The notes beneath the pieces are model-generated. The model did not search any database and was not told where the DNA came from. It was given only the letters and a program-made list of their open reading frames with translations. A DNA stretch of 64,000 nucleotides, taken from Parambassis ranga. Lineage: Eukaryota; Chordata; Actinopteri; Ambassidae. The first letter of the stretch is position 1, and every line of letters begins with the position of its first letter. The stretch covers positions 27,395,375 to 27,459,374 of the forward strand of contig NC_041023.1 of NCBI RefSeq assembly GCF_900634625.1, written 5' to 3'. Positions 46,419 through 57,879 of the stretch are shown here, piece by piece. Made by a program: the position numbers and the translations under genes.

Positions 46419-47971
46419 CAGATAATGATGATGCTCTCATTCAGTCCCTCTCCTGCATTAGTCAGTGGTAGCAAATTAGCAGTCTGTGGTTAATGTGAGA
46501 CAATGTTATGAGCAAAGAGGGAGCACAAAGCTAAGATAACTACCGCCTTTCACTTAACACCCAGCCTGGATGCTCTACTTGCACAATAATGGCCCCTTTA
46601 TAGGACATAATTCTTGTATTGTCCAGCAGGCCTGAGCAGTAAAAAAGGCCTTTTCTTGTGAGGGAGGCAGCTGTGGCCACAGAGCTCCTTTCATCTGCTC
46701 TCTCTCCAAACAGGCAGCAGAATAAGGACCTGATTGATGCGCGCTCTTCCTACAGGCCCACAGCACTCTCTTGACTTGATAAGCCATTGATTAAATGGAC
46801 CAGAGGAAGATGATGAGGCTGGAGAGGCGCCGCAGGAGAAAGAGAGAGAGAGAGAGTTGCCTTCTAGAGGATGGAAATGTCCACCGATGTGAAATCAAAC
46901 ATGATTTTCACTGTAAACACTTACAGATGTGAGGATGTGTCAGCAGCGCTTTAGAGCAAGCTGCCTCCTGTATGAAACACACTATCATTTTGTTTGTATA
47001 ACCGTGCAGGATTTGTGTTGTTCTTGCAACCTTTTGAGTCAGTTGCACTGCAGTCAATGTCAATGTATTAGGGCGTCTTTACACCAGACACGAGACAGAG
47101 TGGGTGTCAGATCAGATAAAGATGAGTAGAAGAGTTTGAAAATACTGTAACTAGATAACATGTGCACTATTGCTTAGGTAATCTTCATATAAAATTCCTC
47201 CACATTTTAGCATCAGGTGTGAGACAGCATGGCACAAGATCCTCAATGCTGCTTCCACAGTCCTCCATGAATCCACTTTACAAATGCAAAACTGGCCATT
47301 CTTTAGTCCTTAAGAAGAGTCTCCTGCTGATCACCCCCATATGTTTTTGGGAGACACATCACAGTTTGTCTGGTACTCTGGCTGGTGCTTTTATTTTGTT
47401 AATTTCAGTTCCTGTTTTGGTATTTTGGTAGTTCCTGACTCTCCTCTCAATTTAGGTGTCTCGCCTTCCCCTCCTAGCTGATAATGTGTGTCACCTGTGT
47501 CTCATTGAATCCCCTGCCCTCGTGTATTCAGTGTCTGTGTCTCCATGTGCTCCCTGCCCATCGTCTTGTGTCTTTTGTCCGAGAGTTCCAGCCTTAAATT
47601 ACTAGTGATTACTTGGGTATTGACTTTGATTTTGTGTTTTTGGATAACTCCCTCTTGGTACTTCTGCTGTGGTGAAAACTAAGTATTCACTTAATCGAAA
47701 CCAATAAATCTGTATGATATCATTAAAAATAGTGGTCCCAAATATTTTATATAATTATGCATATAAATACAACCTAAAATGAAAAAAATATATTTAACTT
47801 TGTCATTTACTTATTTGAAAAAAAAATATATCCAATATTAAAATATTACATTACACCTAGGAGCAGTATTTAATTAGAGTCCATCTGTGTTTTCAATCAA
47901 TGGAAGGTTACATTGAGTGCCCTGTTTTACTTAAACAACAGTGATATATCAATGTTTGTTCTTCAAAACAT

Positions 47972-48172
47972 GTGTTTGTGCAGGTATGTCATGGGATTCG
48001 TGGCGTGATCAAAGGGGGTTTTCAAGACCTCAAAAATATGTTGTTCATGCTGGAAGGACGTTTACCTCCACACATTCTCAAAAAGACACATGTAACGATG
48101 GAGGATATTCAAAACCATTATTATGCTACCCAGGAGCTGTCAACTGACAACGATGAGGAACCGAGGGTAAAC
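47972..48172 (+). other. Unrecognised protein-like open stretch
   Basis: An open frame of about 67 codons (GVIKGGFQDLKNMLFMLEGR, then LPPHILKKTHVTMEDIQNHY, then YATQELSTDNDEE) has the composition of a real helical protein fragment rather than random intron sequence. It merges at its right end into a Tc1-like remnant (QFAKDHVNKPEG in another frame at about 48196). I do not recognise the family. It could be an exonic or transposon-derived fragment, or chance. Confidence 0.2.
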
Positions 48173-48189
48173 TTTAAGCAGCCAAAGGC

Positions 48190-49012
48190 CTCTGCAGTTT
48201 GCTAAAGATCATGTGAACAAGCCAGAAGGGCAGATGAGAGTAGCCTATTTGTTTAAAACATGAAGCCTTATGTTCAGAGAGGGTATGATGATGCATTCTA
48301 GTATAAACACGGTAGTGGTGGTATCATGGTTTGGAGCTGTTTTTGCTGCATTAGAGTGTGCACAGCTTGGCATTCATTATTGATGGAAGAATAAATACTG
48401 AGTGTGGCCTAGTGGCTTGTGGAAGCTCTGTAGCAGGACAGAGAGAGTGGGTGTGTCACTTGAGGCAGACCAGGGGAGAGAGGGTTTGATCTGCTGCAGG
48501 TGTTTGCTGATTACTCTCTGCCCTCTTTGTCCGCAGTAGTAGGCTGCTGGAAAGAAGAGAAAGGGAGGACAACAGAGAGAGATAGGAGCAGAAGGGCTCG
48601 GCTGGCAGTACAGAGTTTTCCATAGCAGACTTTTTGCTCATGCTGCTGAAACTGCCCGGTGGGTATGCTGTTTGTGTTGGTGATGGGAAATAAAGCCGAC
48701 CAGTTAAACTCTCACTCCTGAGTCCTGCCTGTTCTGTCCCAAGAAGAGCCCAGTAGCACGGAACTGCTACACTGAGTTATACCAGTGAATGCTAAAAGCA
48801 AAATGTCAGGACATCTGTCCATGAGCTAAAATCTCGAGAGGAAGTGGGTCACATAGTAGACAACAACAACCCCAAGAATGGTTAAAGGAGAAGTTAACAT
48901 TTTGGAATGGCAGAGTCAAAGTTCTGACCTTATTTCAACTGAAAAGTTGTGGAAGCACCTGAAGCAAGAGGTTCATGTGAAGAACCCACCAACATCTTAG
49001 AACTAAAGCTGT
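48190..49012 (+). pseudogene. Tc1-like transposase remnant, split by a solo LTR
   Basis: Left part (to 48402): QFAKDHVNKPEG, then KHGSGGIMVWSCF, matching the blocks before and after the first catalytic D of Tc1-like transposases. Right part (from 48777): EWLKEKLTFWNGRVK..TLFQLKSCG, corresponding to the .VLEWPSQSPDLNPIE.LW region, with the SPDLNPIE core degraded. Multiple stops and frameshifts. The subfamily differs from the copies at 36.6 and 57.9 kb. Confidence 0.7.
48403..48771 (+). mobile_element. Solo LTR with 5-bp target duplication
   Basis: The segment starts TGTGGCC and ends TGCTACA, so it has TG..CA ends. CTGAG flanks it on both sides (48398..48402 and 48772..48776), a 5-bp target duplication typical of Gypsy-type and other LTR retrotransposons. 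An AATAAA at 48689..48694 is the probable polyadenylation signal of the LTR. No internal region is adjacent, so it is a solo LTR left after LTR-LTR recombination. The interrupted Tc1-like sequence resumes exactly on the other side. Confidence 0.85.
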
Positions 49013-49946
49013 TCTCTCTCTTGTTTTTACACACCGTAATTGTGACCACAATATTGTCATCACATTAGGAGAGCTTTAAACGTTATAACATGACGTCAAG
49101 GTGATGGGACAGAGAGAGTGTGCAGTCTGTATTTTAGTTCCTTAAGGTGTCATGTCATGTTACGTGCCTTCTGCTCTTGCCCACTCATCTCCCGGAAAAC
49201 TCTACGGCTGCCAATCACATGTACACGACACCTTGTCTCCATGGAGATGTCACGGTCTTCCGACACTGCAGGCAGTGTGGGTTAAACATACTTTATCACT
49301 AAAGCTGAGAACATGCTGTGTGCCACCACCCACAGCTCACATGGCATTTCTGTCTGAGTCCAACACACATCAAGCAAATTACATCTATATATATTCTTAC
49401 AGTGTCCTTTTTGCAATAAAACTATCTGCATGATTTATACTTGTCATACACACTAAATTATTGGTCCTAGGGCAGGAGAAAAACTCCTTGGGTCAATCAA
49501 GTCAAAGGGAAGGCAGGAAATGAATATTTTAAAGAAAAAGAACTGCCTGCAGACAAAATGGCTGCAGCTTTAAGTTCCTCATGTCATCATAGAGTAGCTG
49601 AACTTCGTTCTGACATTTTCACTTATCAAACTGGTCAATATTTCATATTCTAAAAAAACTGAGTTGAGTACACTGACGTTTTAATGTTAGGTATGTTATG
49701 TTGCTTGGATACTGTCTAAATTGTAAATGAAGATGGATAACCCTCCACCCATTTTTGAAGAGCAGTTCTGAAGCTCAGTGTGAATGTTGCTGCAGTTGTC
49801 GCCATCTTGGCGACACCTGGCGAGTCCACCTAACTAAAAGGTAACCCAGGACAACAAAGGGTAAGGGAGGAGCGTGAGCAGAGCTGAGATGTAGCTTCCA
49901 CCTGTCACTAAAAATGGCCACACATTCGAGCACAACACTGGGTTTT

Positions 49947-50046
49947 GACCAAGCCGCAACCTCCGAGAGTTACAGTTCACAGCAACAGCCACTAGGGGCA
50001 GGCTCCAAGAGCGAGTCAATCCCCATAGACTCCAATGTTAAAATGC
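49947..50046 (+). repeat. Dispersed repeat, best copy
   Basis: GACCAAGCCGCAACCTCCGA ... CAGCCACTAGGGGCAGGCTC ... GAGTCAATCCCCATAGACTC. The same layout occurs at 31102..31197 and partly at 45718 and in blocks A/B. This type of sequence is scattered through fish genomes. No terminal repeats or coding seen. Confidence 0.65.
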
Positions 50047-50646
50047 ATCTGTATGCAGACACAGTATCAGAGAAGTGCATCATTTATTATTCATGTTAGA
50101 TAAATCACACTCTTTTGTTATGTGTGATGTGTATGGTATGTTCATATAAGTAGGCATTATTTGTGTTGTGTGTAAGTGTCCATATGCATTAGCTATAAAT
50201 GGTGGCTGTCCTGAGGCTGTACATGCTCTGTAGTGAGCTCTGTGTGTGTGTGTGTCCGTGGCTGTTCTGTGGGAGAGAGCATGAGGTCATCAAACACTGA
50301 TGTTGGCTGCATGGCTGTGGGGAAACAAACCACATCATGCTTCTTCTTCTTCCTCCTCCTTCTCATCTCTCACCATCTACTCTGCCTGTGGTTACAGGAG
50401 TCAGGCTGACGATGAGGATGAGTAAGCGGAGCAGAGCTGCTCTCTGGTTCTGGAATGTGAAGTCTAATGTGAAGTCTAAGCAGGTACACAGTGAGTGTTA
50501 GCTTCTCTTATCACCTGCATAAACACACACACATGTAGTAGTACATACATATATACCTATTTATATGCATATATATACATACATACACACAAGCACACAC
50601 ACATATACACACATAGGGATAGGGATATTACATCTCGTACTATTGT

Positions 50647-50725
50647 GTATTTATTTATTTATTTATTTATTTATTCATTTATTTATATGCAACACTGACC
50701 AGGAAGTAATCATATAAGTCGATTG

Positions 50726-50779
<54 letters not shown>
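50647..50779. repeat. (TTTA)n and (AT)n arrays
   Basis: Tetranucleotide run at 50647..50690 and an uninterrupted AT array at 50731..50779. Confidence 0.95.
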
Positions 50780-50782
<3 letters not shown>

Positions 50783-52257
50783 TGGCAACAGAAATAATGT
50801 CAAGAACTTGCAGGTACACATTTATGGAAAAAAAATACACCAGACTTATCACACTACTCTGACAGTTTAAAAGATGCAAAATACATATTAAAGCTTGATT
50901 TGTGCATGTTATGCTATTCTACTTGTGTTGTGGTGCCTTTGCCTCCCTTTGTGTTTACACCATAAAAACACCATTTGGCAGAGAGCTGGTTTCTCTGAAG
51001 CAAAACTTTATCTTGATGCCTGATGAATTATGATAGATGACATAGAAATATAATAACTGACTGACACATAGGAAGAACTACTACACAGCAGTTCGTTAAG
51101 AATGAGTGCATTCAAACATATAGCTCTGCCTCGCCCTTGTGCATTCTGAAATCCCTTCTAATACTTAGCTGGATGACATCACTGAACCCTCAGGATTGCG
51201 GCTGTGTCATTAGTCTCCAGGTTTAATGGCTGCAGCGGCAGACTGTTTCTTGGGCTGAGCTTCAGACTGCAGGGGCACTAATGAGCACAGAGTGCTGCCA
51301 CGTGTGTCTGAATAATTTAACTGTTTCCAGGAAGACGAGAGAACCCCTGTGTCTGCTTACTGTGGCCACAACAAACTGCATCTCACACAAATAACCTGAT
51401 TTCTAGACATCAGCCTAATAATGGATACAGCCTCCATTCTGTAAAGGAGGGACACTGTATTAAGATGACAGCTGTTTTAGATTAACACAAAGCATACTAA
51501 TGTTAGTTCTATCTATCTATCAAACACAAACCTTCAACAACCTTTTTTTGGCTACCATGGTGACAGTTTACCTTGTGCAGCAGAGATTTGTGACTTCACT
51601 CAATTCATGCAAATCCATCCTGCCACTCTACAAACTCTGTGTTTCCTGTCAAAACACAGATGGTGCAGACTAACCAGCACCCTGGGAGGATACTGATTTA
51701 AACTGACTATAGTAAGTAGCATGCAGTGGATGGATTTAAAAAATAAACTCTGTATTATGCTAAAAATCTACATCTTCTACAAAAATATACACCTTCTAGA
51801 ACCACGGACCACCAATTGGCAATCGTGCAGTAGAAAATTAGGGCTTTTGCAGCTACCCAACAATAACACATTGCACTAACCATGTAAAAAATCATATGAA
51901 AAGCTGAGACCTTCACAATTGACACGTTTGTTTTGCTATATTTATGTTTGTTATTTATGTTTGTGTGCCATCTTAATTAACACAGAGCCAGAGGCATTTA
52001 AACTAATACTTACGCATCTGAGCAGAGGTGTTCCCTTTATTATGATGCCAATATTATTCAAATACACCTTGTGGTTGCTGAGATATACTATTTATTAACT
52101 ATTTATTTTGGGCATGTCATTTTCAGGCTGGGGCCTTGACAATAAACTGGTGGGTCTTATTTAACACTTCTTTTGTTGTTTCACATGCATGTTTTATCTA
52201 TTGTCAGGCTGATGCCTCCAAAGACAGTGGATTCCTCTCATGTGTTTTTGTAAAGTT

Positions 52258-52490
52258 CATTTTTTGAGAACGTATCTCTCTCCACCTGGTCTGATCGTGA
52301 ACGTGTCACGGATGATCCAGTCTTCATGTTCTCTTTGATGTCGCTGTCACCCACTGACTTAGGTGTGCTAAAATATAGCAGCCTCCCCTGCAACAGCTTG
52401 ACAGCCTCACAAATATGAAGCCTAAATATGGCAGTCGCCCCCTAGTGGCTGCCCGCTGTATAGGTAATAAGTCTATCAACACTGACAAAG
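52258..52490. repeat. Interspersed repeat, inverted copy of 7041..7290
   Basis: The reverse complement matches 7041..7290 along its length (for example CAGTCGCCCCCTAGTGGCTG against CAGCCACTAGGGGGCGATTG, and GATGATCCAGTCTTCATGTT against the GAACATGAGGACTGGATCATC region). Divergence is moderate, with small indels. Confidence 0.7.
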
Positions 52491-53952
52491 GCTAGAAAGG
52501 ATAGATAGATAGATAGTACTTCTATTTCTACAGCCTCTGCTTAAGCAGAAAAACCAACATGTTTCCAGCTAGTTAGTGTTCATGTGTACTTAGCAGTTTA
52601 GTGTTTCCACTGTGGTGCTTCACCCAATTACGTACAATCTTAAAAAAAATAAATGTTTTTTTAAAGCACCTACACTTCCAATTGTTTCTTTGCAGCCCTT
52701 CTGTGTGGTTCTGTGTAACAAAGCCTGTCTGGTTAAGTGACAATGGCCCTCCCTGAAGTACTCAACAGCAGTGTCTACACCATTTGTAGACTGTCCTACA
52801 TTCAAACTGCAGCCAATACATTGTTCTTTTACCTGATAATAAATGATGAAACTGGAAGATTCATTGCATGCCGATGATGTATGAATTCAAATACCAAATA
52901 CAACACAGACACAACACATGGAAGCCTCACGCAATGTTGATAGAGCAGCTGCTGTGATGTGTTTGACAGCAGGTAATAACCCATTATCCTATCCTATAGC
53001 AAAGCATCGCATAGCATAGGACAAGACAAATGATGAGTCCCTGTGTTTCCTTATTTATCTAACAGCAAGTCAAACTAGCAGTGAAAGCTAACACCCCCCA
53101 CCCCACCCCACAGTCCACCACTTCCATGTTTGTATTAGATGAGTAGCTTAGCCAGCAGGCTCATTGGCAGGGAACCTGTGAGGCACCTTTAGCCTCCTGT
53201 AGTGTCTAATTTAGCCCTCCATGTGATGCTGGGCCCCTGGGGAGCGAGGTAATCCAATCCTAGGCCTCTCCCTGCTCTTTCTGCTCGGATGGAGAATGCG
53301 AATGTCTTGATCAGGACCTGAAAGGTCTTTTCCGCTAACACAGTGACAACAGATGGTGCAAGATGAGGAGATCTCACCCCCAGCCCCCCTCTGGATGTAA
53401 TCCTTCTCTCCCAAAGCATCATTGGTTTTTCCTGAGTCTTCTCAGCCTTTAGTCTCAGACTGACTTTGTAGACTGATGTCTGCCTGCTGCTGTTTTATCA
53501 GTTCCCTTCTCTCTCCAGGAAGTTTTCCTTGTGACAGACAGAATGAGAGAGCGAGAGAGAGAGAGCGAGAGAGTGATCTGCTTCTACAGCGAGAGGTCAC
53601 ATATTGTGCCGTCAGAAAGCAAGCTGACATATGCCAACTGTTTTGGATTAATAAACACAAGCTATGGTGAATGGACACCAACAATTAAGTGTTGCTATGA
53701 CCTACTTAGAGGAGTGGGTGGATGCACAAGACCCCAAACAACTACAGTAATAAACCCTGGATTATCTACTTGTTTTATGTTACACAGTATCTGCAGGATT
53801 AGGTCGCCTTGGATTGAGTGTGCCTGTGGTTTGATCTCAGAGACTAATATTGCAATGCCAGCTATAGTAAATGTACAGTGAATGAGTGGTGCTATTTAAC
53901 TGCTAAGACAGTCCTTATATTGTGAGCAAGGGTCATGAAAATGCTGGGCAAA
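52491..53952. other. Non-coding stretch, no gene seen
   Basis: Contains a (GATA)n run near 52501 and a C-rich tract near 53094..53112. Frames on both strands at 53190..53880 are driven by GA-rich sequence or lack motifs. Confidence 0.55.
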
Positions 53953-53966
53953 CTCTGACCAAACAT

Positions 53967-54082
53967 CCATCCATCCATCCATCATCTGAAGATGCTTTGT
54001 CCTGCAGTGCAGGGTCACAGGAAGCTGGAGCCTATCCCAGCTACAGGTGAGAGGTGGGGTACACCCTGGACAGGTCATCAGT
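53967..54082 (-). mobile_element. Short (GGAT)n-tailed retroposon with 14-bp target duplication
   Basis: The 116-bp insert reads on the minus strand GACCTGTCCAGGGTGTACCC ... CTGGGATAGGCTCCAGCTTC ... (GGAT)n. It is flanked by identical 14-bp repeats CTCTGACCAAACAT (53953..53966 and 54083..54096). A long target duplication and a simple-repeat 3' tail show LINE-mediated retroposition. The insert corresponds to the 3' end of a dispersed fish LINE/SINE family. Confidence 0.85.
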
Positions 54083-54213
54083 CTCTGACCAAACATTTAG
54101 ATGACAATTTATAATTATAAGGAAGTAGCAGCAGTTGGAAAATGTGGCATTAAGTGTTAGGGTTGGGTAGTAGCAGCAGTAGAGAAACAGTAGCAGTAAA
54201 TGTACAATCAGCT

Positions 54214-54640
54214 GACAACTCACAGGACTTCAAATGGACAGAGACACTTTAAACCCAGCTCCAATCTGAGACAGAAAACTGGTTCATCCTAAGGACAAAA
54301 CTCCCAGGGAATGACAGAGCAAGCAGCACAGAAGAGACACCACATCAGACTGGATTCAGAGGTTCATCTACACCTTAAAGACACTCCTTTGAGGACAAGA
54401 ATGTCCACACTCTAGACAGAGAGGACAGATGGTTTGAAAGAGGAGTCAAAGATGTGAAATTGGTAAAACTCTCTAAAGAGGAGGGCTGAGGCATCAGCTC
54501 TCACCTGTCTACAGCTCCGTGCACTTATCTCTACCCAGCAGGTTTCACCCCCATTCAAACCCTAAAAATGGGCTGTTAACTAGTCCTGCACATGGGCCTG
54601 ATGCATCACAACAGCAGCAGAACTGAGGAAACGAAACAAA
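54214..54640 (+). mobile_element. Penelope-like element fragment, heavily deleted
   Basis: ACAACTCACAGGACTT and AAATGGACAGAGAC match the 5' part of the 35-kb copy (35201..35255). The RT is deleted, and the sequence resumes at CTTTAAACCCAGCTC (compare 36090). It continues through the nuclease tail (HLHLKDTPFED, then DREDRWFERGVKD, in shifting frames), GLRHQLSP-like and HPHSNPKNG blocks. It ends in a decayed hammerhead region, CTGAGGA..CGAAAC (54623..54636), without stem II. It retains pieces the 35-kb copy has lost, so each copy has independent deletions. Confidence 0.8.
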
Positions 54641-56564
54641 AAAAACTTGAGTGTTGTTGCTTTATAGTTTGGGCGGCTTCCTGGACAAAAAACGCCCCCC
54701 ATCTTGACTATGTCCTGTCTAAAGTGACATTTTCAGGTGTGGCCATCACCTGCTGGATGTCACAGTTTAATTCACACACCGAATGGTAACGGCCTACATC
54801 GCTGTGCATGTGGATAACACACACACACACAGATAAAAAAAAAAGCTGCGCTGTAATTGACCCATCAACACGTATTTATTGTCAGATGCACCACATGACA
54901 GAGCACGCTGTACTTTTCCTCACCGATGGAAGCTGAGAGCTGGAATGATCAGGGCTGTGTATGGAGGCATTCATCTGATCACTGAGCACACTGACTGTGG
55001 ACTGCCCATTACTGCAGATGGTAGGCCATCAAGGCCATTGAGGCATCCTCAAAGGCAGGCACAGCTGCAGACCCACACACACACAGAGCAAACACACACA
55101 CACACTCTGTCCTGTTCCAGCTTATACTCAAACCCTCCATCAGAAATCTCCTCCTTCCTGTCTTCACACATTGGAAATCATTGGTGCTGATTTGAAAGGT
55201 TTTACATTCACATGAACAACCCGCCACATCTCATAAATGATAATGCATGAATGACTCTAATATCTACATCGTTGTAGCATATTGTATTCAGTGATTTCTG
55301 ATCTGAGAGCTGAATGTAAGTGCTGGTAAAATGATTAAAGGCGTGTGAAATTAAGCACTATATGATTCTTTTTTAAATTTGTATTATTTTTATTTATTTG
55401 ATTGTGTCAAATATGAAGCAGCTCAGAGGGGAAGTGAACCTCGGTGACAGTAGATATATCAGTCTGCTGAAATATTGGTCTTCAGCACACACTTTAAGCC
55501 AATTGTTAGATGTTCTTTTTTCTTTAGCTTTTACAGTTAGCATCATATACTAAAGAGTGTTGTGGCATTAATGAGCCACCTGGCCGAAAAACCTAATTCA
55601 AACTTTAGCCAGTCCATCAACTCTGAAGTCTACATAAAGACATCATCATCATCATCTTCAAGATGATAACCTACCTGCACACCTTCATCTTTAACTGTCT
55701 GCTGCTGTACTATTTTTGAAAGCATCCTCATGTGCTTTTGGTGTTTACTTGTGTATTCACACATAGTAGATTCGCCTTTATTTAAAACCGACTGTGGTGT
55801 GATTGCACGGTTACTGTAGTTCATTTAAATAATTGAGAAAGCTGCAATGTGAACTGTGGTGCATATCAAACAAGCAGACCAAAACAACTCTCTTAAGTCT
55901 ACCTTCATACGAACCTTGGTGAGATTGACTGAAATACAAACATGGCATCCAAACAAACCAAAACCAGGATGCAATGTCACAGCATTTACAAAATTATGTG
56001 ATTTGACAACAAAATTTGTGCTGTATAATATGTATTATCAATAAGGATGTACATATTTCTAGTAGCCTATGCTAAAACAGATTCAGTCAAGGGTGTATTT
56101 CAATCAATCAATATAATAATAATATCCTGATCAATATCTAAATGATTCCATGATCTATGTACTGTATGTATACATCATATACAACACTGCAGCCCTGCAC
56201 ATGTCTACATGTCTCTTCCTGCCTCCTGATGAGTGGCTGAGCTGAAATGATTATGTCATTACTAGAGTTCCAGTCAGACCTGAGCACACAGTGAAAAGCA
56301 GGCACGCACTGCTGCTCGGCGTCATCATTAACATGCGTCCCTCTTCTGTAAAATAGCATGACAACAAGCGGTCTGCAGCCCACAGGCCGTTTGTTCGTTC
56401 ATGCCCACTCATACACGCTATAGCTGCGTGCTTTTGGACCAACATTTGCTTCCCCCCTCCAAAAAAGGGCTCGATGCCCTTGTTCGCCCTTTGGTCAAAT
56501 GAACAATCATTACTGAGTGATTCTAATTAATGTCACAGCGCCTCGGTTGTTTATTTGATTTCAT
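54641..56564. other. Non-coding stretch at the 5' side of intron 1
   Basis: CA repeats at about 54820 and 55074..55103, a (TCA)n run near 55643, otherwise nothing recognised. Confidence 0.6.
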
Positions 56565-56570
56565 CCTTAC
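56565..56570 (-). other. tmem178b: Splice donor of tmem178b exon 1
   Basis: Read on the minus strand, the exon ends AAAG and the intron begins GTAAGG, a near-consensus donor. The conserved IRKG motif ends at this point, as expected for the family exon boundary. The open frame runs a few codons into the intron before a stop, which explains why the raw ORF is longer than the exon. Confidence 0.88.
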
Positions 56571-56949
56571 CTTTCCGGATAAGATCTTCGATTTCCTGAT
56601 CGAAGCCCAGCCGATGGCATTTCCTCCACAGCCCCATATTGGTTGAGTTATACTGCCTGCTGCATTCATCCGCGGCGCTCATGGCGAACAGCTGCCGCCG
56701 GTTCCGGGCCAACAGCTTCTCCTCCCAACGGGGTAGGCTGCTCCGGCTGGCCCGCAGCGGCAGGCTGTTGTTGGGGATGTAGATGAATCCCGGGTCCTTA
56801 CGGCGGCTGGAAAAGCTACGGCACCGCTCCTTGTACCTCCTGGCATCAGTCTCGTACCAGTGGTCAGAGCACATCGCCACGGCCAACATGCCCAGGGCGC
56901 AGAGAGAAAGAGAGAGCCCAGCGTAGAGCAATAACTTCCCGGCAGCCAT
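56571..56949 (-). CDS. tmem178b: Transmembrane protein 178B, first coding exon
   Basis: The exon encodes 126 codons plus one base, about 43% of the ~294-residue vertebrate family protein. The ATG at 56949..56947 has A at -3 and G at +4, and an in-frame TGA lies upstream at 57019..57021. Residues 2-8 (AAGKLLL) match the usual family start. Residues about 4-25 form a hydrophobic membrane segment, followed by SDHWYETDAR, the NNSLPLRASRS stretch, RNRRQLFAMS, an N-glycosylation sequon (NST) and NMGLWRKC. The last is the GLWxxC signature of the claudin/PMP22-like first extracellular loop. The exon ends in a phase-1 codon at a GTAAGG donor (56570..56565). Known of the family: four-pass membrane protein; the paralogue TMEM178A modulates STIM1-dependent calcium entry and NFATc1, while TMEM178B is poorly characterised. 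The remaining transmembrane segments must come from exons not seen here. The paralogue tmem178a is less likely because the FAMS...ECSRQYNSTNMGLW run is B-type. Confidence 0.93.
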
Positions 56950-57260
56950 GCTCGCTTCTGTCACAGCCGCATCAGCACCTCGACAGACGGACGGCTCCTC
57001 TGCGGCTTCCCCGCTAGTTCAGCTCGCATCACCTCTTGAAAGGAGCATCAGGACCATTATGGAGGTTGTCGACAGGTTTAATGCAAAAACAGATGACAGA
57101 CCTCTGTTGTGCCCAACAGATGACACTGACAAATGTTGATATATTCCTGTATTCCGGTATTTTCCGCTACCCACGTCTTTCCTGCGTGTGCGGCGCTGCA
57201 GCAGCTCGGCGGAGACAAGAGAGGACGCTTATCTCAACTCCGATCCACAGCATCCATCTG
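56950..57260 (-). promoter_or_regulatory. tmem178b: tmem178b 5' UTR and CpG-rich promoter-proximal region
   Basis: CpG dinucleotides are frequent across exon 1 and up to about 57260, against a CpG-poor background in the rest of the window, so this looks like the CpG island of the gene. No TATA box stands out at a fixed distance. A CCAAT motif (ACCAATCAAC) lies farther upstream near 57660, in a second GC-rich patch (57530..57720). The transcription start cannot be placed from sequence alone. Confidence 0.6.
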
Positions 57261-57855
57261 TCTGAGCGGGGCGACACCAACATGCACAAAACACATCAGC
57301 ACATCATCCAGATCCTCACACTCAGTCAGTCAGATGGACACATTTTACACACACACAAAACACAATCACAGCATAATCCTCTTGTACAAAAAAGGATGGG
57401 AAAAAGGAAATTCTGCATCTAGCCTCATTTACAACAATAATAATGACATAAATAAAAATAATTAGCAATTAAGTGAGTCTAATGAACTCTTAGGCTATAT
57501 TTAGGGAACATTAACATGACTGTCTCACCTGGCGCTTCCACACGGACCGCAGCAGCCCATCAGCAGGAGGACAGTGTGGAGGGATGAGCCAGCAGAGTCA
57601 GCATCCTCAGCACGTCTGAAGGGTATGACGGCAGCTGCTACGGAGCAGGCCTGTCCGTGGACCAATCAACAGTAGGCTGTCTGGAGCAGCTCGCGGGTTA
57701 CATGATATTTGATCGAACAACTAGCCTACCACTCTGTTACTATACTGGCACAGCAACTATTTATAATAACCCATTGTGTGCCATACTGTCATGTGGTTCA
57801 GAATTGTAAATAAATCCTGGACATGCTTAGTCAGTGGCTGTAGCAGCAGCAGGAA
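57261..57855. other. Region upstream of tmem178b
   Basis: GC-richer patch at 57530..57720 with a CCAAT-type motif (ACCAATCAAC, about 57660). No coding potential. It could be distal promoter sequence. Confidence 0.4.
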
Positions 57856-57879
57856 AGCAAGAGAAGAAGAATGAAAACA

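Larger units (their letters stand above)
43528..47971. other. Non-coding stretch, no gene seen
   Basis: Only repeats are supported: the paralogue of the 32.8-kb segment (45468..45605), a dispersed-repeat fragment (45718..45787) and a poly-T/poly-G run (46381..46418). Confidence 0.6.
49013..52257. other. Non-coding stretch, no gene seen
   Basis: Contains the dispersed repeat 49947..50046, a (TTTA)n run at 50647..50690 and an (AT)n array at 50731..50779; otherwise nothing recognisable. Confidence 0.6.
1..56570 (-). other. tmem178b: Probable intron 1 (or a large part of it) of tmem178b
   Basis: Everything left of the exon 1 donor is downstream of exon 1 in the direction of transcription. No reading frame here resembles the rest of TMEM178B or any other host protein, and all recognisable protein-like stretches are transposon-derived. 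Mammalian TMEM178B has a very long first intron, which fits at least 56 kb of repeat-rich sequence. A short exon (<180 bp) would be easy to miss by eye, so this remains an inference. Confidence 0.6.

Noticed and set aside
56950..56964. Five extra N-terminal codons (TEAS start) for tmem178b
   Set aside because: The extension begins with GTG, not ATG, and family proteins start at the downstream MAAG.
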